From JAAYAY01 sp963674575 (lineage in GTDB: Bacteria > Planctomycetota > Planctomycetia > Pirellulales > Thermoguttaceae): 64,000 nt of DNA. Positions 9,613 to 17,509 of the stretch are shown here, piece after piece (position 1 is the first letter of the stretch; every line of letters begins with the position of its first letter). The notes under the pieces were generated by a model that ran no database searches, was not told the origin of the DNA, and worked only from the letters and a program-made list of their open reading frames with translations. The DNA is taken from assembly GCA_963674575.2 (NCBI GenBank), contig CAXXQT010000005.1, positions 496,001 through 560,000 on the forward strand, in the 5' to 3' direction. The position numbers and the translations under genes are program-made.

Positions 9613-10230
9613 GTTGCTATAATCCTCAGAATCGCACCGGGAAAGAAGAGTGACGTCAAATGGTACCCTTCTCACAGCGTGCCTGACTGGGGGAAGAACG
9701 CTCCCCTGCACCTATCTGAACCGCAAAGCCCGGTTACGAGGGTTTTGGCAAGGGCGGCCCCTTCGGCCGAGGCGAAGAGTGAGGCCAACGGTGGCAAAGG
9801 CCGCAACACGGGCCAACGAGCGGCCTCTGGTGGCCAATCTCGCCGCCCCTCTGGCGGACCAAAAGGTGCGACATCCAGTTGAGCCTGGAATTCACGGCAG
9901 AACTTCGCGATTCGGCGCCCGCTCTCAGCTCAAGCCGTTTGAAAAGTGGTGGTCGCGCTTCGATTCAGAATCGGGCGTCTCGCGCCCGTCGCAAACTGAC
10001 AACACGCGCGTCCACCGCGCGTGACATCCCCAGAAAAACGGCCTCCGCGGGCCGAAATGACACAGCCGGCTATTCGGCAGATCGGTGCAATCTGTACAAC
10101 TACGCGGCAGACTGGTGGTCACCACTGTGGGCACCCAAAAAATGCTGAGGGCCCCTAACTCTAGACGGGCTCAATAGATACGAACACCCTCGATCCGCCT
10201 CCGGAGCCGAAGGCCCCTGAACGACTGCTT
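9613..10230 (-). repeat. Conserved non-coding flank of the integrase element (copy A)
   Basis: About 620 bp upstream of the transposase start that is collinear with 54568-55385. Shared blocks include CTATAATCC next to the start, GTGACRTC-AAT, CCCTTCTCA, GAGGCCAACGGTGGCAAA, AATTCACGGCA, GCCGTTTGAAAAGT, CGGCCTCCGCGGGCCGAA, TACGCGGCAGACT-GTGGTCACCACTG and GGCTCAATAGATA followed by CTCGATCCGCCTCCGGAGCC. Several blocks can fold (CGGCC/GGCCG; GCCTCCGGAGC). It holds no convincing gene, although one frame (VRPTVA...EPFEK) is partly shared by both copies. Nothing further was seen between 10231 and 10515. Confidence 0.6.
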
Positions 10231-10515
10231 CAGGGCACGTCACCACTCGCCACTGGATGTCTGGGAAAAATCTTCCGAAATTGATGCTATGTACACTTGT
10301 TCATACTTGGCCTATTCAGTAGACTCAAGCACACTTCGCTAGCACCGCTGGCAACTTGGATTAAACGCTTCACCGAAGCCGCTTGGTGCGGTGGAACCCG
10401 GATCGCCGGCTCCGTCATGCCGGTCCGTGAGGCTTCAGCGGCGTCTCTCGCCCAAATAATCCGCGCACCCTGGCCGCGACACTTCCTGCCTGACAGTGCG
10501 CTCGGCGTCTGCGCT

Positions 10516-12438
10516 ATGGGAGCCTCAGCGTTCGCTTTGGAGGAACTCTTTGTGGGTACCAACGCAACCTCGCATCGGATCCGTAGTATTACTGTCATTG
10601 GCGGCTTTCTCGACGGGGCCCGGTTCGATCTGTCCGACGGCCTGAACTGCTTCATCGGCGCCCGGGGGACCGGGAAAACCACGGCGTTGGAGTTCGTTCG
10701 CTACGCCCTGGACGCCTTGCCTGTGCGCGAGCAACAGCCGGTCGAGCGGCGCCGGATCGAAGCGCTCGTCGAACGCAACCTGGCTGGCGGCCGGGTTGAG
10801 GTGACGATCGAGACCAAGGACGGGCTGTCCTATATTATTAGCCGATCTGCCGGGGAAGAGCCCATCGTGCTGACCGTTGATCGGCAACCGACGGACATTA
10901 CCTTCAGGGGTGGGGGAGTGTTTCGCGCTGACATCTACAGCCAGAATGAAGTGGAGTGCATCGCCGACCGAACCACATCCCAACTGGTGCTGCTGGACAA
11001 CTTTGAGGCCGAGCGGATCGCGGAGATCCAATCGCGACTCGACCATGTGCGGGCATCCCTCACGGCCAACGCCAACCAGATCATGCCGCTCCAGGCCCGG
11101 ATTGCGGCCCTGGCCGACGAACTCGGGACACTGTCGGGAGTCGAGCAGCGGCTCGAGAAGTTTGCGGCGGCCGGCGGGCAGGACTGCGACTGCATCAACC
11201 GAGCCCACCACCTGAAGGCGATCCGCGATCGGGAGCGACGCACGATCGCCGCGGGCAACAAAGCGCTCGAGGATCTGGCCAATGACCTTTCGGCAGCGAT
11301 AGGCAGCCTCGCCCACCAGGCGGCCGCCCTACAGGACAAGGATGTCGCTCGCGGTCCGAACGCGGCCGTTATCCAGGAGGCCTTGAAGCAGGTTACCCAG
11401 TGCGGCGAAGAGGTCGATCGCCTGCTCCAGGATGCCGAAAAGCGGATTGCCGCCGCCTGCCGTCAGGTGGCGGAGGCCGGTGGACGCCTGGTCGCTCGGC
11501 ACAAGCAACAGGAAATGGAGTTCCGCGCCCTTATCGAAAAGCACCGCCAGGCCCAGGGGCAGGCGGCTGAACGGGCGCAGCTCGAACGGCGTCGAAACGA
11601 CCTTCTGGGCAAGAACCGCCAGCGTCAGCAACTCGTAGACCAGCTCGCGGCCCTGGAATCTGCCCGTAAGACCATGCTCGAGCGGATTTCGGAACTGTGG
11701 GACGAGCGGTTTGCGGTCCGCGAGGGGGTGGCTCAACGCATCAATGCCCATTTGTATCCCTCAATTCGGGTGAGCATCTCCCAATACGGCAATCCGGAAC
11801 GATACCAGAGGCTTCTGGAAGATGGGCTCAAAGGAGCGCGACTGAAGCACCTACTCGTTGCCCAGAAGCTGGCCACCGCGTTCTGGCCCGGGGATCTGGT
11901 GACCGTCCTGCGCCGGCGCGACGCCGGGGCGCTGATCGACAAGGCCGGATTGAATCCCGACCAGGCCGACAAAGTGGTGGCGTCCCTGTTCAACTCGCCG
12001 GTGCTCTTCTCTTTGGAAACGGTCGAGCTTCTGGACCTGCCATGCATCGAGCTGAAGGATGGCGAAACCTACAAGGATTCGCTGTCACTCTCCACGGGGC
12101 AGAAATGCACGGCCATCCTGCCGATCCTGCTGCTGGACAGTGACAATCCATTGCTGGTCGATCAGCCCGAGGACAATCTCGACAACCGGTTCATCTTTGA
12201 GGCGGTCGTCGACAGCATCCGCAAAGTGAAAACCCGCCGGCAGATGATCTTCGTCACCCACAACCCCAACATCCCCGTGCTGGGGGACGCAGAGCGGGTG
12301 TTCGTGCTGGATTCCAACGGTGCCAGTGCCCGGAAGGCCAACGAGGGAACGGTGGACCAGTGCAAGCTGGACATTGTAACCCTGTTGGAAGGCGGCGAGG
12401 ACGCGTTCAAGGCCCGGAAGTGCAGGTACGCCTACTAG
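10516..12438 (+). CDS. SMC/RecF-like AAA ATPase (TrlF-type ATPase without PHP domain)
   Basis: A 640-aa ATPase built like RecF/RecN/SMC head proteins. A Walker A (GARGTGKTT, ~residue 50) lies right after an IGGFLDG...FDLSDGLNC strand pair. A long coiled-coil region (~170-440) interrupts the head. The signature LSTGQK, Walker B LLVDQPEDNLD and switch VTHNPNIPVLGDAE are at ~545-620. The C-terminal pattern is that of PHP-ATPase (TrlF-like) proteins, but no PHP domain precedes it. The frame is open back to 10297, but residues before MGASAFALEEL look non-coding, so I start at 10516; the Shine-Dalgarno is poor and the true start is unsure. One base separates it from the kinase gene. It probably binds DNA or nucleotides and acts with the two-component pair downstream. 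Confidence 0.8.
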   Translation: MGASAFALEELFVGTNATSHRIRSITVIGGFLDGARFDLSDGLNCFIGARGTGKTTALEFVRYALDALPVREQQPVERRRIEALVERNLAGGRVEVTIETKDGLSYIISRSAGEEPIVLTVDRQPTDITFRGGGVFRADIYSQNEVECIADRTTSQLVLLDNFEAERIAEIQSRLDHVRASLTANANQIMPLQARIAALADELGTLSGVEQRLEKFAAAGGQDCDCINRAHHLKAIRDRERRTIAAGNKALEDLANDLSAAIGSLAHQAAALQDKDVARGPNAAVIQEALKQVTQCGEEVDRLLQDAEKRIAAACRQVAEAGGRLVARHKQQEMEFRALIEKHRQAQGQAAERAQLERRRNDLLGKNRQRQQLVDQLAALESARKTMLERISELWDERFAVREGVAQRINAHLYPSIRVSISQYGNPERYQRLLEDGLKGARLKHLLVAQKLATAFWPGDLVTVLRRRDAGALIDKAGLNPDQADKVVASLFNSPVLFSLETVELLDLPCIELKDGETYKDSLSLSTGQKCTAILPILLLDSDNPLLVDQPEDNLDNRFIFEAVVDSIRKVKTRRQMIFVTHNPNIPVLGDAERVFVLDSNGASARKANEGTVDQCKLDIVTLLEGGEDAFKARKCRYAY

Positions 12439-12439
12439 C

Positions 12440-13582
12440 ATGACTGTCGACGTAAGCGACTCGACCTTCCGCGACGCATTGTCGCGGCTCCAGAGCGGCG
12501 CAACAGCGCTGCCCTGGCCCGAGCGCCGCGCTCTTGGCCTTGCCCTGGGTGAGGCCCTCGCGGCCGGAACGGCCACCGATGCAGCATTGGCCCTCACCCA
12601 TCAACTGGCAGCCGATCCCAAGTGGGAAGTCCGCGGCACGATCGCCGATCTGCTCTCCGCGGTACCTGTTGACGATTTCGACCGGCTCGTCGCCCAACTG
12701 GCCGCCGACAGCAATACCTACGTACGTCGGTCCGTGGAGCGGGCCCTGGAACAACGCCGCAAGGACGACCGGGCCACGGGCCGCAAAAGGCGTTCTGCCG
12801 ACCAGGTGAACCAGCACCTGCAGGCAATCGAATCCGAGTACGGCAAGGCGGCCGCCACCAAGGCCCTGCGGATGTGTGAGCGGTACAGCGAGCTGCTGGT
12901 CGGCTCCATGGTCCATGACCTTCGCAGTATTCTCACTCATTTGAAGATCAATTGCTACTCACTGATCGACGACGCTGCCGGGGAGTCGAAGGCTAAAGTG
13001 CGGCGAACGGGGGCACGCGTCCGAGACGACCTGGAATTCCTGGAAATGCCCATCCAGGACATGAACACCTTCACGCAACCCGTGCCCGTCGACAGGCATC
13101 GCGAGCGGCTGGCGGTCGTGGTGGCCGACGCCTTGGACATGGCCCGTGACAACGTGCGCAAGGCGAAGCTGGATCCGACCCCCGTGACCGTCCAGGTCGA
13201 CGTTCCCGGGTCGATCGTGGTGGAAATCGCCAGGCACCAGATCGTCATGGCCCTGGTAAACGTCCTGAAAAACGCGCTGGAGGCATTCGTTGTGCCCGGC
13301 GGCGCGCTCGGCGAAGGGCGGATCGAGGTAACTGCCGCCCTGGCTGGCGCCGACGTCAAGATTGTCGTTCGCGACAACGGCCAGGGAATGTCCAGCGAAG
13401 AAGCCCGGGGGCCGTTGCTGTTCACGCCCGGTCGTCGCAACAAGACCAAAAGGCAAAGCACCGGGTACGGACTGCCGATTGCCGCCCGCAATCTTACGAC
13501 CCACGGCGGCACATTGGCACTGGAAACTCAAGAAGACGAAGGTACCATGGTGACAATGACGTTGCCGCTGGCCTGCAACTGA
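12440..13582 (+). CDS. HEAT-repeat histidine kinase
   Basis: A 380-aa cytoplasmic kinase. The first ~110 residues form HEAT-like helical repeats (DPKWEVRGTIADLLSAV; DSNTYVRRSVERALEQ), an unusual sensor input that normally binds proteins or nucleic acids. A linker helix leads to a dimerisation domain with the phospho-acceptor His159 in MVHDLRSILTHL. The HATPase_c domain (~220-378) has N-box NVLKNALEAF, G1 DNGQGM and G2 GYGLPIA. There is no membrane segment or PAS domain, so the signal is cytoplasmic. It begins 1 nt after the ATPase stop and ends 11 nt before the response regulator, so translation of the three genes is probably coupled. Confidence 0.87.
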   Translation: MTVDVSDSTFRDALSRLQSGATALPWPERRALGLALGEALAAGTATDAALALTHQLAADPKWEVRGTIADLLSAVPVDDFDRLVAQLAADSNTYVRRSVERALEQRRKDDRATGRKRRSADQVNQHLQAIESEYGKAAATKALRMCERYSELLVGSMVHDLRSILTHLKINCYSLIDDAAGESKAKVRRTGARVRDDLEFLEMPIQDMNTFTQPVPVDRHRERLAVVVADALDMARDNVRKAKLDPTPVTVQVDVPGSIVVEIARHQIVMALVNVLKNALEAFVVPGGALGEGRIEVTAALAGADVKIVVRDNGQGMSSEEARGPLLFTPGRRNKTKRQSTGYGLPIAARNLTTHGGTLALETQEDEGTMVTMTLPLACN

Positions 13583-13593
13583 GAGATAGCAGC

Positions 13594-14646
13594 ATGACCC
13601 CCAAAGCGTTGGTTGTTGAGGACGACGAGAGGATCATCGACTCGATTGAGGACGCCCTCTTCTCCATCGGGCACGAGCACGACTGGGCGACCAACCAGCA
13701 TGATGCCCAGCTGCGGCTCAAGCAGTCGGAATACGACTACGTGCTGCTCGACCTGCAGATCCCCGCCAAGCCGAACCGGGGCGGGGCCAACAGGGAGTTC
13801 GGCTGCAATCTACTCCGGGACATCCAGCGGATCAAGGGCCGACGCCGAACGCCGGTGATCGTCATGACGGCCTACAGTTCCGACTGCCTGGATCTGAGCA
13901 CGGAACTTCAGGCCAACGGCGCCTCGGAGTTCATCGCCAAGCCGTTTTCGAGCAAGGGACGCACGCTGGCCAGCGTCATCCGAAAGGTCCTTGGTGACCA
14001 GACTCCGAAGCGGTTCGCTCAATTTGGCGAAACCCGCCAAGAACGCGTGTCCTCCTTCGAACGGGGCGAATTGGTGTTCTTCCCAACCCGAGTCGAGCTT
14101 TGCGGCGTAAAGATATGCGGCGATGAAGATCGCGGCAGTATTCGCAAGATTCTGGACGTGCTCCATGGCGGCCGGGCGTACAGTGGCGAGGAGCTGGCAG
14201 AAACGATCGGCAGCGAAGGCGGTGCGCCGGCCGTGGCTGGTGCGATCCGGAACTTTCGCCAGCGCGTATGTCGGGTACTTCGTGCTGAAGCCGGGGTACA
14301 GATCGACCCGGCAAGCGACCTGATCGTCAACGACCGGCAGCATGGGTATCGGTTTTCGGACAAGCTCACGGTGCTCGAGCGCACGGGGTTGCTCTCCGTC
14401 GACTGCGAAGCGTCAGACGCCACGGGGATAGCGACGCTGGACGAGCCCGGCGAGGCGCCGGGCGATTCGCTTTCCCAATGGATCCTCGACGAACTCGGTC
14501 GGGCTGGAAGGCTTCGCAGAAGTCAGATCACGGCGAGGACAGGTCGAAGTAGCTCGACGTTACGGCGGGCGCTGGCGGAGCTACGCGACGCCGGGCAGAT
14601 CGTGTTTGAGGGGAGTGCGAGGGCGGGGCATTGGCGGTTGATGTAG
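13594..14646 (+). CDS. Response regulator with two C-terminal winged-helix domains
   Basis: A 350-aa regulator. The receiver domain (1-~125) has the acidic pair in VVEDDER, phospho-acceptor Asp53 in LLDLQIP, the Thr in VIVMTAYS and the Lys in IAKPFS. An extra loop after Asp53 (PAKPNRGGANREFG) lengthens it. Residues ~150-265 form a Trans_reg_C-like winged helix (VNDRQHGYRF is the C-terminal hairpin), and residues ~285-350 a second, MarR/GntR-like winged helix (RLRRSQITARTGRSSSTLRR, then a wing ending HWRLM). It is presumably phosphorylated by the HEAT kinase next to it. The last domain recurs as a gene fragment at 24397-24682 beside a PglW-like gene. Confidence 0.87.
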   Translation: MTPKALVVEDDERIIDSIEDALFSIGHEHDWATNQHDAQLRLKQSEYDYVLLDLQIPAKPNRGGANREFGCNLLRDIQRIKGRRRTPVIVMTAYSSDCLDLSTELQANGASEFIAKPFSSKGRTLASVIRKVLGDQTPKRFAQFGETRQERVSSFERGELVFFPTRVELCGVKICGDEDRGSIRKILDVLHGGRAYSGEELAETIGSEGGAPAVAGAIRNFRQRVCRVLRAEAGVQIDPASDLIVNDRQHGYRFSDKLTVLERTGLLSVDCEASDATGIATLDEPGEAPGDSLSQWILDELGRAGRLRRSQITARTGRSSSTLRRALAELRDAGQIVFEGSARAGHWRLM

Positions 14647-14878
14647 CGGCGATCGGGAGGACGCAGAATTGTCAGACGCTGCACATCCAGACCACTTGTA
14701 TGGATAACAGGATGTTATCAAGAGCCACACATACAGACCCGATGCACGGGTAACAGGGAATTGTCGAGAGAATCGCTTCGAGCCTTTGAGGCACCGCGTT
14801 TCCCGTCTTCGAAGCCGAGGTTGCGAGATTAACTGCTCCTTCCCTCGGCCAGGTTCATGAAAGGCTCGGTGGCACGTT

Positions 14879-17488
14879 CTATGTTTTGCTCGTCAGGATT
14901 TCCTCAAAGAACCGCTCATGCTCCCTTACGGCGTCTACGTCATTGAAAATGATGTCACTCACACTCGCGAGCTTCGCTCGCATGGCGGCGCGGTGGCCTG
15001 TGTCCGTCCCTAGACGTAGCGCCTTCTGCACGTAGTCCTCGCGAGACACGGCGACCAGATCCTCAAATCCCATCTTCCGATAGAACGCGTAGGCGACGCG
15101 ACCGACGATGAATTCTCCTGGCAGGGTCACGGTTGGCTGGTTGAACGAGAAAACGTCGTACGAACTACTGCCTGCCCCGAAATGTATGGGGTCAAGCACC
15201 ACGTCGGCCAGTTGCAGAAGCCGGCAATAGTCTTCGAACGACTGCCACGGCAGAAACTCAATCTGATTGGCGACGTCAGGTATTGTATCAGAGAAACGAC
15301 CACGAAGAAGCTTCGCAGGATGTTCAAAGCGTCCCGCCAGCAACACGACCCTTCCGTTCCGATCACTGCGAAGAATCTCCCCGAGGAGTGGATCGAATTC
15401 TGGATGGACCTTCATCGGGTTCTGGAAACATACGTACAGATTATGATTATCCGACAGGCCGAAATGGGCCCGAGACACGGGCGAGGGCGCCGACAATCGG
15501 TCCTGGCACATCAGCAACGTCCGACTACGCCACAGGCGCTCGGCGTAATGTTCCTGGGCTTCCGGCTTCTCCATCAGGTCGCTCGTGAAGAAGTAGTCGA
15601 CGGCCGGATTGCCCGAGGTGACCTGGCATCCGTGTGAAGTGCACTGTCGAGGTGCAAGTCGCGCGAAAGGAAGGAAATAATTCAACGAGTCGCTACAGAT
15701 TTCCCAATGGTAAATCAGGTCGCATCGTGTATCTCGTATTGTCCGCACCGCCTCTGGGAGAGCATTTGGAAAACCCACGTACTTGAAATCTGAACGACCG
15801 ATCCGTTTCTGAAGAATGTCGACGATATCGCTTGATGCAAGAATGACGATCTCGAATCGGCGGCAATCAAGTTGCTGGAGAATGCCCGTCATGCAGCGAA
15901 GGAAGACCCCCTCGTGGCGTGCAGTAACGACGACCCCGATTCGCCAACGTCCGCACAACCCACTGCCCGGCGGCTCAGGCTGGGCCTGGAAGTAGTGTTG
16001 ATAGTAACGGGCAAACCTCTCCTTCAACGGGCGGTTGTTGCGGCCATGGTAGGAATAGGAGAGGTTCGGAAAGGCCGCGACCGCGGACAGTTCGTCCCAT
16101 TCGGCGGGCGGTGGATTCTCGCAGAACTCGTCGAGTACGTCGCACAGGGCCATTCGGAACTCGTCGATTTCTTCTGTGCTCCGAAAGACGGCCGGGCAGG
16201 AGGAGAGGGACTTCAAACGCCAAAGCGGCTTGTCCGGTTGCCGCCGAACGGCTGTTTCCATCCTTGCCCGGCCTTCCGCGGTACGGTCGTGGTCATGATA
16301 GAAGACCCCTAAACGGAAGCTCGCTGCCGGCAGGTCCGGCGCTCGTTCGATCGCCCATAAGTATTGTGCCTCAGCGCCTTCAAGATCTTCCGCCGAAGCC
16401 AGAAGATCAGCGAACTTGACCGCCAGGAGCGGATCTGGATTCATCTCGACCGCGTGCCGATAAAGTTGGACGGCTTCGTTCTTTTTGTTGTTATGCAGCA
16501 GAAACCGAGCGAAACGCTCCAGTGTGTCGCGATGGAAGGGCTCGACCTGGAGTGCCATCTGGAAGCTCTCGGCTGCAAGAGGCCGATGGCCAAGGAGCCC
16601 CAGCACGAGACCGAGATTGCTGTAGGCGTCTGCGTATTGGGGCTTGATCTGCAGTGCACGATGGAAGCAGGCAATGGCTTCGGCATACCGGCCCAGCATC
16701 TGAAGTGTTGCGCCGTAGTTGTTGAAGTAGATTGCCTTTGTCGGGTCGCTCTCAATGGCGCGAGAAATCAGCTCGCGCGCCGTTTCAACTTGCCCCAATT
16801 GCTGGCAGACGACACCAAGCAGGTGCATCGCCCCAGCATGAGCGGGTTGGTTACGCAGCAAATGGCGGTAGATCTGTTCCGCCTCCCATGTCCTCCCATT
16901 TTGGTGAGCTCGGACAGCATCTTCAAAAGTGGCCTTCTCCGGAACCGGCGGAATCGAGTCCGGCGAACAGATCGAATATTCTGGACAGCCCGATTTTCCA
17001 AGGAGCGTCGCTCTTCCCCAGCCAAGGATGCGGAATCCATCCGCTAGTGCCTCGGTGACGACGAGCGTCCCTTTTCCACCATGATCGACGTCGGTCCCGT
17101 CAATCAGCACGAGACTCTGTTCGTGCAGCTTGTCCCGTGCGGCCTGGTAGGCGCTGTGGTGCTGCTCCTTGTAGCCCGCTGTTGTCGTCGACCAACCGTT
17201 GAGGTAGAGCAGGTCAATGGGCCGATCAAGACCCTCCAACGCCGCAATCGCTTCAGAATTCCCGCCGCGGGTCCGATTGGAGCCGACCGGAAACGCGAGC
17301 AGGTCGACGCCTGCCTGCCGTCGAAGGTCATTCGCGGATTCCGGGGATGTCACGACTGCAACCACCTGAGTTCCACGTTGCCGCCTCAGGATCTCAATTG
17401 CCTCACTTGTTGGACTATCGTCTTCTAGCTGCATGGGCCCTTGCTCTGATCTTCGAAGCCAATACTCACGCGTGGTATCGGTATTCAC
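14879..17488 (-). CDS. TPR glycosyltransferase, SPINDLY/OGT-like, with methyltransferase-like head
   Basis: An 869-aa cytoplasmic protein. Residues 1-170 resemble the C-terminal half of a class I SAM methyltransferase (IDLLYLNGWSTT..., SLVLIDGTDVDHGGKG), but the glycine-rich SAM loop is absent. Residues ~185-430 hold about seven TPRs (AIYFNNYGATLQMLGRYAEA, QYADAYSNLGLVLGLLG). Residues ~530-869 form an O-GlcNAc-transferase/GT41-like GT-B domain (LPWQSFEDYCRLLQLADVVLDP, GAGSSSYDVFSFNQPTVTLPG). It probably glycosylates proteins. The start is GTG 17488, 21 nt after the Calx-beta gene, so the secreted protein and the transferase are likely co-transcribed. Confidence 0.85.
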   Translation of the reverse strand: MNTDTTREYWLRRSEQGPMQLEDDSPTSEAIEILRRQRGTQVVAVVTSPESANDLRRQAGVDLLAFPVGSNRTRGGNSEAIAALEGLDRPIDLLYLNGWSTTTAGYKEQHHSAYQAARDKLHEQSLVLIDGTDVDHGGKGTLVVTEALADGFRILGWGRATLLGKSGCPEYSICSPDSIPPVPEKATFEDAVRAHQNGRTWEAEQIYRHLLRNQPAHAGAMHLLGVVCQQLGQVETARELISRAIESDPTKAIYFNNYGATLQMLGRYAEAIACFHRALQIKPQYADAYSNLGLVLGLLGHRPLAAESFQMALQVEPFHRDTLERFARFLLHNNKKNEAVQLYRHAVEMNPDPLLAVKFADLLASAEDLEGAEAQYLWAIERAPDLPAASFRLGVFYHDHDRTAEGRARMETAVRRQPDKPLWRLKSLSSCPAVFRSTEEIDEFRMALCDVLDEFCENPPPAEWDELSAVAAFPNLSYSYHGRNNRPLKERFARYYQHYFQAQPEPPGSGLCGRWRIGVVVTARHEGVFLRCMTGILQQLDCRRFEIVILASSDIVDILQKRIGRSDFKYVGFPNALPEAVRTIRDTRCDLIYHWEICSDSLNYFLPFARLAPRQCTSHGCQVTSGNPAVDYFFTSDLMEKPEAQEHYAERLWRSRTLLMCQDRLSAPSPVSRAHFGLSDNHNLYVCFQNPMKVHPEFDPLLGEILRSDRNGRVVLLAGRFEHPAKLLRGRFSDTIPDVANQIEFLPWQSFEDYCRLLQLADVVLDPIHFGAGSSSYDVFSFNQPTVTLPGEFIVGRVAYAFYRKMGFEDLVAVSREDYVQKALRLGTDTGHRAAMRAKLASVSDIIFNDVDAVREHERFFEEILTSKT

Positions 17489-17509
17489 ACGGGGAACAAC
17501 CGGGCAGGA

